DNA of 64,000 nucleotides. It comes from CAZUMW01 sp964621615 (GTDB lineage: Bacteria > Desulfobacterota > WTBG01 > CAIYCZ01 > CAIRTM01). Numbering within the stretch: position 1 is the first letter of the stretch; each line of letters begins with the position of its first letter. Both the position numbers and the translations under genes were made by a program. The notes beneath the pieces are model-generated. The model was given only the letters and a program-made list of their open reading frames with translations, was not told the origin of the DNA and searched no databases. Shown here piece after piece: positions 8,712 through 16,681 of this stretch. The stretch spans positions 7,434-71,433 of the forward strand of contig CAZUMW010000020.1 of NCBI GenBank assembly GCA_964621615.1, given 5' to 3'.

Positions 8712-9065
8712 TTATAATTGAAAGACGATTTTCAGAGCGTGTTCTATTTCCTTTAATGAATCAGAAGAAATCCGACCACGCACACGTACCAGACGTTTTG
8801 TTCGGTCAATTGGCCGTGTTTGCAGGCAGTCTGCGATTGATTTTTTTTTCAGGCCGTTTCCGGCTTCAGAATTAATTGTAACATTTGTTTTGATCCGCGA
8901 TTTTTTTTCGTTCCAGGCGGTGACAGGAACAACCTGAATGACCGGTATTCTTTCATTGTAGATATCGTTCGTAACCACTATACAGGGACGTATTTTCCCC
9001 GTTTCAGAACCCAGCGTCGGCTCCAGATTGATATCGATAACCATTCCCCGTGTTAACGTTGTCAT
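8712..9065 (-). CDS. MazF/PemK-family toxin
   Basis: A 117-residue MazF-type mRNA interferase. It has RGMVIDINLEPTLGSETGKI followed by RPCIVVTND, the conserved beta hairpin of the family, and a later RLVRVRGRI block with a C-terminal helix. I chose the ATG at 9065 because it overlaps the antitoxin stop (ATGA). A start at 9074 would add only M-A-R. It is distinct in sequence from the PemK protein at 1344. Together with the upstream RHH-like gene it forms a complete type II module. Confidence 0.88.
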   Translation of the reverse strand: MTTLTRGMVIDINLEPTLGSETGKIRPCIVVTNDIYNERIPVIQVVPVTAWNEKKSRIKTNVTINSEAGNGLKKKSIADCLQTRPIDRTKRLVRVRGRISSDSLKEIEHALKIVFQL

Positions 9066-9295
9066 TCGGGCCACCCATCGATTGCACTTTCAGTAAGTTG
9101 GTGAATTTCTTTATCTTCTGTATACAATTCTGAATATAAATCCGCAGATTTTTTAAGCTGTTCTTTTTCGAGCTGTTTTCTGTAAAATTCGATAGCGGTT
9201 CTGAGCATTGAACTCTTGTCCTTAAAGCCGTACTCTTTAAAGTGGTTTAAAAAACGAAACTGTGATTCGTTTACGCTGAATTTTGCCTGTATCAT
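9062..9295 (-). CDS. Ribbon-helix-helix-like antitoxin of the MazF module
   Basis: A 77-residue protein beginning MIQAKFSVNESQFRFLN, then FKDKSSMLRTAIEFYRKQLE, a pattern compatible with a ribbon-helix-helix DNA-binding domain. A charged C-terminal tail probably binds the toxin. The longer open frame to 9454 is rejected: GGAGG lies six bases before the ATG at 9295, and the extra upstream residues are shared with an unrelated pseudogene. It overlaps mazF by four bases and is expected to repress the pair. Confidence 0.8.
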   Translation of the reverse strand: MIQAKFSVNESQFRFLNHFKEYGFKDKSSMLRTAIEFYRKQLEKEQLKKSADLYSELYTEDKEIHQLTESAIDGWPE

Positions 9296-9385
9296 AGGGC
9301 CTCCAAAAAGGTGTAAAAATAAGACCGTAAACTGGTACTTATTATAGGGGACAATACAAACAAAATCAAGATTGTTTTTTTTGCA

Positions 9386-9455
9386 GGAAGAGCCGCTTGA
9401 TGCTCTTGTGCGCATCCTGGCCGGCAGAGGTAAGGAAGCCGATGTGTTCGGCATA
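9386..9455 (+). pseudogene. Remnant of a second MNT gene, cut by REP array 3
   Basis: This stretch aligns without gaps to about 8098-8166 of the intact MNT gene. Both share ATCCTGGCCGGCAGAG, GGAAGCC and ATGTGTTCGGCA. It translates in frame to E-PLDALVRILAGRGKEADVFG, matching E-LLDAVSHILAGRVEEAYVFG. Homology stops inside the G-S-F motif, exactly where REP array 3 begins, so the gene was truncated there. Confidence 0.75.
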
Positions 9456-9457
9456 CT

Positions 9458-9649
9458 GCGGCGGACACGCTTTGTTTAGTCCGCCCTACGCGTGGTAGAT
9501 GTTGGAATTTGGCTGGGTGGACACGGATGTGTCCACCGAATACGGAGCATTAAGGGTGGTGCAATTGCGGCGGACACGCTTTGTTTAGTCCGCCCTACGG
9601 GATAGATGATGGAATTTGCGTAGGGTGGACACGGATGTGTCCACCGATT
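9458..9649. repeat. REP array 3 (A/B palindromes)
   Basis: Order B (9458-9490), A (about 9513-9539), B (9567-9600), A (about 9620-9647). The B centre is CTTTGTTTAG here rather than CTTTGCTTAG. The array lies between the MNT remnant and the vapC 3' end. Confidence 0.9.
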
Positions 9650-9666
9650 CAAAACCTGAAGCGGGA

Positions 9667-10059
9667 TCATCGAATCCAGTTTTCCAGCCTGAGATTATCA
9701 AACCGGGAAAAATGTCGAATATTTCCGGTTACAAGCAGGGTGCAGGTTTCAACTGCTGTTGCGGCAATCAGTACATCTGCATCCGCAAGCCGTTCTCCTT
9801 TTAACTCAAAGCGTGCCTTCATTAGACCGAATGTTCTCAGAATATTCATATTTGTGTGAATTACCGGTATGCTTATGATAAATTTATCGACAAGCTGAAT
9901 ATTTTTAGCAGGATGGGGTGATTTTTCGGCTCCATAATACAATTCTGCCACGGTCATAAAGGAAACCGCGACTTCTTCGGAATGCTTTTCCCGCTGTGTA
10001 ATAATGTTTTTATTGCCGCGCAAAAGTTCTATGCAGATATCGGTATCAAGTAAAATCAC
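9667..10059 (-). CDS. VapC/FitB-like PIN-domain toxin
   Basis: A 130-residue PIN-domain ribonuclease. Acidic residues of the active site are visible in ILLDTDICIELLRG near the N-terminus, VAELYYGAE in the middle, and LADADVLIAATA towards the end, followed by LLVTGNIRHFSRF. Length and layout fit intact VapC/FitB toxins that cleave RNA. It overlaps its antitoxin by four bases and ends close to REP array 3. Confidence 0.92.
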   Translation of the reverse strand: MILLDTDICIELLRGNKNIITQREKHSEEVAVSFMTVAELYYGAEKSPHPAKNIQLVDKFIISIPVIHTNMNILRTFGLMKARFELKGERLADADVLIAATAVETCTLLVTGNIRHFSRFDNLRLENWIR

Positions 10060-10340
10060 AGGTCAACCGGCCTTCCCGGTGTCCGCTTTTCCAGGATGTC
10101 ATCAGTAATTTCATGTGCCGGCCGGCTGTCTTCCCACTGTCCGCAAAGATCCGTCCACAGGCTGATTTGTGATTGTCTGTCTACGAAAGTGTGCGGGGTG
10201 CTGGCAGAAGCGGTCCGGCGGACACTTGTTTCCAGAATTACAAGAATTTCATTGTTAATGCTGCGACGGTCACGCCTGGATAATTTTTTTATTTTTTCAA
10301 ACAGCTCTTCAGGGATGTTGCGTAGGGTAATGTTGGGCAT
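10056..10340 (-). CDS. VapB/FitA-like ribbon-helix-helix antitoxin
   Basis: A 94-residue protein whose N-terminus ITLRNIPEELFEKIKKLSRR, then SINNEILVILE, is a typical FitA-type Arc/MetJ ribbon-helix-helix. The C-terminal part (DDILEKRTPGRPVDL) would wrap the PIN toxin. The ATG is preceded by GGAGGC. It should repress its own promoter, which must lie in the AT-rich DNA after 10340. Confidence 0.88.
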   Translation of the reverse strand: MPNITLRNIPEELFEKIKKLSRRDRRSINNEILVILETSVRRTASASTPHTFVDRQSQISLWTDLCGQWEDSRPAHEITDDILEKRTPGRPVDL

Positions 10341-10458
10341 ACTATCGCCTCCATAATGGATGCATAATGATACTATTTTAGTATGAAATTAGCAGTATTT
10401 CAAGTGGAGGGGAAAAAATTTTGTACATTCCCTCCGGAATTTCAGGTGTATAAGTTTG

Positions 10459-10496
10459 TGTTTTTGGGACTATAGAATGTTTTTGGGACTATAGAA
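10459..10496. repeat. Two tandem 19-bp direct repeats
   Basis: TGTTTTTGGGACTATAGAA occurs twice, head to tail and without mismatch (10459-10477 and 10478-10496). It could be an operator or iteron-like pair, or simple slippage. Confidence 0.9.
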
Positions 10497-10591
10497 GCAT
10501 AAACCATAATTTTGCAATTAGTGAGTAGGTGGCGAGTTTCACCACATCGTCGACACATTGTATAATCTCGGACCAGAAAGGAGAATATACA

Positions 10592-10663
10592 ATGGCAAAC
10601 AAAACACAGGAACAGCGATCAGGAAATCCTGCTTCGCAAACGATGCTTACAATTAAAGAATGA
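10592..10663 (+). CDS. 23-residue ORF with strong translation signals, possibly truncated gene
   Basis: The ATG follows AAAGGAG at a good distance, and a TATAAT lies 26 bases further upstream (10561-10566). The product, beginning MANKTQEQRSG and ending LTIKE, stops at TGA only 20 bases before REP array 4. It may be the 5' end of a gene whose remainder was lost when the array arrived, or a genuine small protein. No family is recognised. Confidence 0.35.
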   Translation: MANKTQEQRSGNPASQTMLTIKE

Positions 10664-10682
10664 AGTCAAAACCGTAACACAG

Positions 10683-11128
10683 CAGGGTGGACAGTGAGGT
10701 GTCCACCGATTGAGAAGAGCAATTGCGGCGGACACGCTTCGCTTAGCCCGCCCTACGGTATGAGATTGTGGAAATTGGGTAGAGTAGGGTGGACACGNNN
10801 NNNNNNNNNNNNNNNNNNNNNNNNNNNNNNNNNNNNNNNNNNNNNNNNNNNNNNNNNNNNNNNNNNNNNNNNNNNNNNNNNNNNNNNNNNNNNNNNNGAT
10901 GTGTCCACCGAATACGGAGAGTTGGTGGCTGTGAAATTACGGCGGACACGCTTCGCTTAGTCCGCCCTACGGGGATAGGTGATGAAGTTTGTGTAGGGTG
11001 GACACGGATGTGTCCACCGAATACGGAGAGTTGGTGGCTGTGAAATTACGGCGGACACGCTGCGCTTAGTCCGCCCTACGGGGATAGGTGATGAAATTTG
11101 TGTAGGTGGACACGGATGTGTCCACCGA
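10683..11128. repeat. REP array 4 (A/B palindromes), interrupted by a gap
   Basis: Starts with an A variant (GGTGGACAGTGAGGTGTCCACC) and continues with B, A, the scaffold gap at 10798-10897, then B, A, B and A. Spacers GAATACGGAGAGTTGGTGGC and GGGGATAGGTGATGAA repeat identically within this array, showing recent local duplication of whole units. Confidence 0.9.
10798..10897. other. Assembly gap (100 N) inside an A element
   Basis: Exactly 100 N. The text runs GGTGGACACG, gap, GATGTGTCCACC, so the two contigs meet within copies of the same repeat. The true distance and number of units are unknown. Confidence 0.98.
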
Positions 11129-11318
11129 TACAGCTGAAGCGGTTTTGTCCTTGGCACCGACCCGCATTAATTCTTGATTTGTCCATACAGGTAATGTACA
11201 TTTAAAATTTATTATTACGGTGCTTTTTAATATGCTGGACAAGACAGGGGCGGGGCAAATGGTCCCCGGTGGTGCCTGTAATCATGCAAACAGATTGTCA
11301 TGGGGGCAGGGAAATGCA

Positions 11319-12062
11319 GTGAAAAAAGCGCACACCTATTTTTGTATCATTTGTTTGGCGTTCGCCGTGCTGCAGGCCGGGCCTGCGTTCGGAGAGGAGG
11401 AAGAGCAAAACGTTATCATCGAGCGCAATCTTTTTGATCCGGAGCGGAAAAAATGGGAGGAGGAAAAGAAGCCTGAGGTAAAGCAGCCGGCCATACAGCC
11501 TGACAAAGACCGGTATAATGTAAATGCGATCCTGCTGTTCGGTACGGTTATTCACAGAGATGAGCGCTATGCAATTCTGCGGACAGGCAAGGGCAGCAAC
11601 AGAAGCACCAGGACGCCCTATACAACCGGTGATTACATAAAGGGGTACCTTGTTGCCGAAATCAACCCTCGCAGCGTAGTGCTGAAGGATGAAGACACGC
11701 AGGAGGAGTTTGTCCTGTTTATAAATGATGAGGGCAAGCACCGTGTAGCGGAAAAAACCGACATTACCGAGGAGGCCCCGGCTGAGGATGCTGAGGAGGC
11801 AGCGCAGGAGGGGACGGATGTTGCTGCTGATGACAAAAAGAAAAAAAAGGAAATGCCGCCTCCCAAAAAGGCGCAGACATCGGCGTTTTTGAAAAAAAGG
11901 CTTGAGCGGCATGTGAAGATACTGAAGCGCAAGAAAAGCGATCTGGTCATAAAGCAGGCCGAGCGCGATTATGAAAAGCTCAAGCGCCTTATGCCGTTTA
12001 TGAATGAGGAGGAGCGCCGGAATATCATTGAGCTGAGAAAGCAGCTCGATGCGATAAAATGA
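11319..12062 (+). CDS. GspC/PilP-like secretion or pilus assembly protein
   Basis: A periplasmic protein of about 248 residues. The signal segment reads KKAHTYFCIICLAFAVLQA, then GPAFG-EEEE. The ERNLFDPER motif, a Pro-rich stretch and the beta module (AILLFGTVIHRDERYAIL, then TGDYIKGYLVAEINP, VVLKDEDT) resemble the homology region of type II secretion GspC and PilP. The C-terminal third is Lys/Glu-rich and helical, which is unusual. The GTG at 11319 is chosen because it follows GCAGGG and gives a signal peptide directly; an ORF is open from 11220. No other gsp/pil gene is adjacent. Confidence 0.65.
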   Translation: MKKAHTYFCIICLAFAVLQAGPAFGEEEEQNVIIERNLFDPERKKWEEEKKPEVKQPAIQPDKDRYNVNAILLFGTVIHRDERYAILRTGKGSNRSTRTPYTTGDYIKGYLVAEINPRSVVLKDEDTQEEFVLFINDEGKHRVAEKTDITEEAPAEDAEEAAQEGTDVAADDKKKKKEMPPPKKAQTSAFLKKRLERHVKILKRKKSDLVIKQAERDYEKLKRLMPFMNEEERRNIIELRKQLDAIK

Positions 12063-12103
12063 CGAAATATATCCGCCCCACGGAATGAGATTGTGGAAAG
12101 CCG

Positions 12104-12499
12104 GCGGCGGACACGCTTTGCTTAGTCCGCCCTACGATATGATATTGTGGAAATTGGGTAGGGTGGACACGGAGGTGTCCACCGATTGTGGAAAGCTGGC
12201 GGCGGTTACATTGCGGCGGACACGCTTTGCTTAGTCNNNNNNNNNNNNNNNNNNNNNNNNNNNNNNNNNNNNNNNNNNNNNNNNNNNNNNNNNNNNNNNN
12301 NNNNNNNNNNNNNNNNNNNNNNNNNNNNNNNNNNNNCGCCCTACGATATGAGATTGTGGAAATTGGGTAGTGGACACGGATGTGTCCACCGATTGTGGAG
12401 ATCTGGCGGCGGTTACATTGCGGCGGACACGCTTTGCTTAGTCCGCCCTACGATATGAGATTGTGGAAATTGGGTAGTGGACACGGATGTGTCCACCGG
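12104..12499. repeat. REP array 5 (A/B), upstream of RAYT1, with gap
   Basis: Begins with B (12104-12136) and an A variant with GGAGGTGTCC, and ends with A at about 12474-12499, 25 bases before the RAYT1 start codon. A partial B end (TCCGCCCCACGG) precedes it at 12072-12083. Spacers here (ATGAGATTGTGGAAATTGGG and TGGCGGCGGTTACATTGCGG) differ from arrays 1-3 but match array 6 downstream of RAYT1. Confidence 0.9.
12237..12336. other. Assembly gap (100 N) inside a B element
   Basis: Exactly 100 N. TTAGTC precedes and CGCCCTACG follows, so the join lies within B palindromes and the number of units is unknown. Confidence 0.98.
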
Positions 12500-12524
12500 T
12501 TATTAAAAGAAAAGCACCTCTATC

Positions 12525-13046
12525 ATGGGCAACTATCGCAGGGTATACAAAAAAGGGGCCTGTTATTTTTTTACGGTGGTAACTCATAAGCGCCGGAAGA
12601 TATTTCAAACCGAGGAGGCAATAACAAGAATCCGGGATGCGTTTAACAGGGTAATACAATCCCGCCCGTTTCACATTGATGCGATTGTGGTGCTTCCTGA
12701 TCACATACACAGCTTATGGCTGTTGCCTGAAAATGATGCCGATTATTCAAACAGGTGGATGCTGATTAAAAGGTATTTTTCCATAGGATGCAAAGCAGCT
12801 GCAAACAGTCGAAGGGAAAAGCAGATATGGCAGAGACGGTTCTGGGAACATACTGTACGGGATGATAATGACTGGCGGCGGCATATGGATTATATACACT
12901 ATAACCCGGTTAAGCATGGGTATGTTGTTCGACCTGCTGACTGGAAATACAGTTCATTTTGCCGTGCTGTACACAAAGGATATTATGCAGATAACTGGGG
13001 TGTGCATGAACCACCTGAGACAGTGCGTGATATGTGGTATGAGTAG
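12525..13046 (+). CDS. REP-associated tyrosine transposase (RAYT1)
   Basis: A 173-residue single-domain Y1/HUH transposase of the TnpA-REP type. The N-terminus YRRVYKKGACYFFTVVTHKR is typical. The metal-binding HUH motif is PDHIHSLW (His60, His62), and the catalytic Tyr lies in the DYIHYNPVKHGYV block (Tyr123 or Tyr126). The DWKYSSF end is characteristic of the family. A/B arrays flank it on both sides, the nearest A ending 25 bases before the start and a B beginning 7 bases after the stop. It is therefore the likely enzyme that mobilised them (inference from linkage). The frame is intact. Confidence 0.93.
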   Translation: MGNYRRVYKKGACYFFTVVTHKRRKIFQTEEAITRIRDAFNRVIQSRPFHIDAIVVLPDHIHSLWLLPENDADYSNRWMLIKRYFSIGCKAAANSRREKQIWQRRFWEHTVRDDNDWRRHMDYIHYNPVKHGYVVRPADWKYSSFCRAVHKGYYADNWGVHEPPETVRDMWYE

Positions 13047-13053
13047 GCTGATT

Positions 13054-13667
13054 ACGGCGGACACGCTTCGCTTAGTCCGCCCCGCGGTATGATATTATGG
13101 AAGTTGGGTAGGGTGGACACGGATGTGTCCACCGATTGTGGAGAGCTGGCGGCGGTGAGACAGCGGCGGACACGCTTCGCTTAGTCCGCCCCGCGGTATG
13201 ATATTGTGGAAGTTGGGTAGGGTGGACACGGATGTATACACCGATTGTGGAGAGCTGGCGGTGGTTACACAGCGGCGGACACGCTTNNNNNNNNNNNNNN
13301 NNNNNNNNNNNNNNNNNNNNNNNNNNNNNNNNNNNNNNNNNNNNNNNNNNNNNNNNNNNNNNNNNNNNNNNNNNNNNNNNNNNNNNCGCTTAGTCCGCCC
13401 TACGATATGAGATTGTGGAAATTGGGTAGGGTGGACACGGATGTGTCCACCGATTGTGGAGAGCCGGCGGCGGTTACATTGCGGCGGACACGCTTCGCTT
13501 AGTCCGCCCTAGGGTATGATATTATGGAAGTTGGGTAGGGTGGACGGAGGTATACACCGATTGTGGAGAGCTGGCGGCGGTTACACGGCGGCGGACACGC
13601 TTCGCTTAGTCCGCCCTACGATATGAGATTGTGGAAATTGGGTAGGGTGGACACGGACGTGTCCACC
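13054..13667. repeat. REP array 6 (A/B), between RAYT1 and purL, with gap
   Basis: Alternating B and A copies from 13054. Some A copies carry GGATGTATACACC or GGAGGTATACACC changes that weaken the stem. Spacers with GGAGAGCTGGCGG and TATGATATTATGGAAGTTGG repeat across units. The final A ends 28 bases before the purL ATG, so the purL promoter must lie within or upstream of the array. Confidence 0.9.
13287..13386. other. Assembly gap (100 N) inside a B element
   Basis: Exactly 100 N. GGCGGACACGCTT precedes and CGCTTAGTCCGCC follows, again joining two contigs inside a repeat. Confidence 0.98.
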
Positions 13668-13695
13668 AAATTGAACAGCAGAAGGTCCAGCTGCA

Positions 13696-16674
13696 ATGGC
13701 ACACAGAATTGAAGTCGGCTACAAAGACGGGTATGCAGATCCTGCAGGCGAGAAGGTGCATCGGCGGATACGGGAAGAGCTGGGGCTTGAGGCCGGTACA
13801 GTGCGAACCGTTTCGGTGTATACGCTTGACATGCAGCTCTCGCGTGAGGAGCTTGAAGCGCTTGCGCGCGGGCCGATGTCCGACCCGGTGGTGCAGCGCT
13901 ACAGCATCGACCGGCCGCTTGCGTCGGATTTTTCATGGCTGGTCGAGGTGGGGCTGAAGCCCGGCGTTACCGACAACCCGGGGCGCACGGCCAGAGAGGC
14001 TGCGGTTCAGTGTATCGGCAGAACGCCCCCTGAGAACGAAAAAATCTATGCATCACAGCAGTACCTGTTTTACGGCGATCTTTCCCGGGAGCAGGTGCAG
14101 CGGATCGCCGGCGAGCTGCTTGCAAACGATCTCATTCAGCACACGGTTATTGTCGCCGCTGCAGATTTCGATCAAAAGAAGGGAATGCCCCCCCACGTGC
14201 CGCGCGTGGCCGGCACGGCTGAAATTAGCGTTGACCATATTGATGTCAGAGTCGATGACGAGGCGCTCGAGCAGCTGAGCCGGGAGCGCCTGCTTGCGCT
14301 GAACCTCGAGGAAATGGCTGCTGTCAGGGCATACCTCGATCGCAGCGATGTACAGGCCGAGCGCCGCGCCCGCGGGCTTGACGATCAGATTACCGATGTT
14401 GAGCTCGAGGCTGTAGCGCAGACGTGGTCTGAGCACTGCAAGCATAAAATTTTTAATGCCCGCATCCGCTACACGGACGAAACCGGCACGGCCGTGACCA
14501 TCGACAGCCTTTTTGATACCTGCATTAAAGCGGCTACCCGGACCGTGCGCGAGCGCCTGGGCGATCGGGACTGGTGCCTGTCCGTTTTTAAAGACAATGC
14601 CGGCGTTATCGCCTGGGACGATGAGTACAGCCTGGTGTTCAAGGTTGAAACCCACAACAGCCCTTCTGCGCTCGACCCGTACGGCGGTGCCCTGACCGGC
14701 ATCGTCGGGGTCAACCGTGATACGCTCGGGACCGGCAAGGCTGCCAGGCTTATTTTCAATACGGACGTGTTCTGTTTTGCCTCCCCCTTTTACACCCAGA
14801 CGCTGCCCCCGCGCATCCTGCACCCCCGCCGCATTCTCGAAGGCGTGCGCGAAGGCGTGGAGCACGGGGGGAACAAAAGCGGCATACCGACAGTGAACGG
14901 GAGCATTGTGTTTGATGACCGGTTTCTGGGCAAGCCGCTGGTGTACTGCGGCACCGGGGGCATTATGCCGCGGCAGGTTCGGGGAGAGCCCTCTGAGGAA
15001 AAAGCAGCGCGCCCGGGCGATCTTATCGTTATGGCTGGCGGCCGTATCGGAAAAGACGGCATCCACGGCGCCACGTTTTCATCGGAAGAGCTGCACGAGG
15101 GCTCTCCGGTAACGGCGGTGCAGATCGGCGATCCCATAACGCAAAAGCGCATGGCAGATTTTATACTCGAAGCACGGGACCGGGGCCTGTTCCGGTGCAT
15201 TACGGATAACGGCGCCGGGGGGCTCTCCTCGTCGGTCGGGGAAATGGCGGAATTCAGCGGGGGGTGCGAGCTCGATCTGAAGCAGGCGCCGCTCAAATAC
15301 AGCGGCCTGCAGCCCTGGGAAATACTGGTCTCCGAATCACAGGAGAGAATGACATTTGCGGTTGATCCTGACAGCATAGATACGTTTTTGTGGCTTGCCG
15401 GGCAGATGTGGGTTGAGGCGACCGTGCTGGGAACGTTTACCGATTCGGGATATTTTCATATCCTCTATGGCGATCGCACCGTTGCCTTTCTCAGTATGGA
15501 TTTTCTGCACGGGGGCGTCCCGCAATTGAAGCTGAATGCGGTGTGGCAGCCTCGCCGGAGGGCCGCAGAAGACCCGCCGCCTCCGCGGGATCTTTGCACA
15601 GCGCTTACCGGGCTGCTGTCGATGCTGAATGTCTGCAGCAAGGAGTGGGCGGTGCGCCAGTATGATCACGAGGTGCAGGGCTCAAGCGTTATAAAGCCGC
15701 TGTGCGGCGTTGTTGAGGACGGCCCCAGCGATGCTGCGGTTTTGCGTCCCCTGCTTGATCGCATGAGGGGGATAGTGGTCAGTCACGGCATCTGCCCGCG
15801 ATATTCAGATATCGATGCCTATCACATGATGGCGTGCGCCATTGACGAGGCGCTGAGAAATTATCTGTGTGTGGGCGGAAGCCTCGAGGGAATCGCCGGG
15901 CTCGACAACTTCTGCTGGTGCGATCCCGTTCAGTCTGTGAAAACCCCTGACGGCGAGCACAAGCTTGCGCAGCTGGTGCGCGCAAACAGGGCGCTGTATG
16001 ATTACTGCACCGCCTATATGATTCCCTGCATTTCCGGTAAAGACAGCATGAAAAACGATTACCTCATCGGAGATCATAAGATTTCGATACCCCCCACGGT
16101 TTTGTTTTCTCTTATAGGGCCGATTGAGGATGTGCGCCGGGCCCTCACCATGGACGCCAAGAGGGAGGGAGATATCGTCTATGTGCTGGGGGTGACGCGC
16201 AATGAAACCGGCGCCTCTGAGTACTGCGCCATGCACGGGCTTCCGGGAGGGGCGGTACCCCGGGTTGATGCAGCCGCTGCTCTTGCGCGGTACCGGTGCC
16301 TGAGCGCAGCCATAGCGCAGGGCCTTGTGCGCTCATGCCATGACTGCTCGGACGGGGGCCTTGGCGTTGCACTCGCGGAAACCGCGTTTTCGGGAAACCT
16401 GGGAATGACGATTGATCTGGGCACTGTTCCGTCAGATGGGATCGACAGAGACGATATCCTGCTCTTTTCAGAAACGCAGAGCCGGTTTGTCGTTACGGTT
16501 GCCCCCGAAGCGGCAGCCGAATTTGAAAAGGTTATGCAGGGAGCCGATTGTGCCCGGGCGGGCAGGATAACCGGTGACGGCGTGTTTGAGCTAGCAGGCC
16601 TGAGCGGGTCCGCGGTGGTGCGCGAGCAGGTGAGCGCGCTCAAGGAGGCCTGGCAGAAAACGCTGCGCTTTTGA
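13696..16674 (+). CDS. purL: Phosphoribosylformylglycinamidine synthase, PurL subunit
   Basis: A 992-residue protein catalysing ATP-dependent conversion of FGAR to FGAM in purine synthesis, using ammonia from PurQ. The first 150 or so residues look like a fused PurS-type pair (IEVGYKDGYADPAGEKVHRR). Then come TWSEHCKHKIF, VETHNSPSALDPYGGALTGI, NGSIVFDDRFLGKPLVYCGT, and in the second half SGKDSMKN and SCHDCSDGGLGVALAE. It is longer than archaeal/Bacillus-type PurL (about 720-750) and shorter than the full PurL-PurQ fusion (about 1300), matching the separate purQ downstream. GAAGG before the ATG serves as RBS. RAYT2 separates it from purQ. Confidence 0.96.
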   Translation: MAHRIEVGYKDGYADPAGEKVHRRIREELGLEAGTVRTVSVYTLDMQLSREELEALARGPMSDPVVQRYSIDRPLASDFSWLVEVGLKPGVTDNPGRTAREAAVQCIGRTPPENEKIYASQQYLFYGDLSREQVQRIAGELLANDLIQHTVIVAAADFDQKKGMPPHVPRVAGTAEISVDHIDVRVDDEALEQLSRERLLALNLEEMAAVRAYLDRSDVQAERRARGLDDQITDVELEAVAQTWSEHCKHKIFNARIRYTDETGTAVTIDSLFDTCIKAATRTVRERLGDRDWCLSVFKDNAGVIAWDDEYSLVFKVETHNSPSALDPYGGALTGIVGVNRDTLGTGKAARLIFNTDVFCFASPFYTQTLPPRILHPRRILEGVREGVEHGGNKSGIPTVNGSIVFDDRFLGKPLVYCGTGGIMPRQVRGEPSEEKAARPGDLIVMAGGRIGKDGIHGATFSSEELHEGSPVTAVQIGDPITQKRMADFILEARDRGLFRCITDNGAGGLSSSVGEMAEFSGGCELDLKQAPLKYSGLQPWEILVSESQERMTFAVDPDSIDTFLWLAGQMWVEATVLGTFTDSGYFHILYGDRTVAFLSMDFLHGGVPQLKLNAVWQPRRRAAEDPPPPRDLCTALTGLLSMLNVCSKEWAVRQYDHEVQGSSVIKPLCGVVEDGPSDAAVLRPLLDRMRGIVVSHGICPRYSDIDAYHMMACAIDEALRNYLCVGGSLEGIAGLDNFCWCDPVQSVKTPDGEHKLAQLVRANRALYDYCTAYMIPCISGKDSMKNDYLIGDHKISIPPTVLFSLIGPIEDVRRALTMDAKREGDIVYVLGVTRNETGASEYCAMHGLPGGAVPRVDAAAALARYRCLSAAIAQGLVRSCHDCSDGGLGVALAETAFSGNLGMTIDLGTVPSDGIDRDDILLFSETQSRFVVTVAPEAAAEFEKVMQGADCARAGRITGDGVFELAGLSGSAVVREQVSALKEAWQKTLRF

Positions 16675-16681
16675 AGGGGTT

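Noticed and set aside
9296..9454. N-terminal extension of the MazF antitoxin
   Set aside because: The extra codons read backward through the MNT remnant, and a strong GGAGG directs the start at 9295.
7084..13667. Possible CRISPR array
   Set aside because: Repeats alternate between two palindromes, spacers are themselves repeated, and no cas gene is present.
14053..15066. A 337-codon open frame on the minus strand opposite purL
   Set aside because: It lies wholly opposite well-conserved purL motifs, has no ribosome-binding site and no family resemblance. High GC content explains the open antisense frame.
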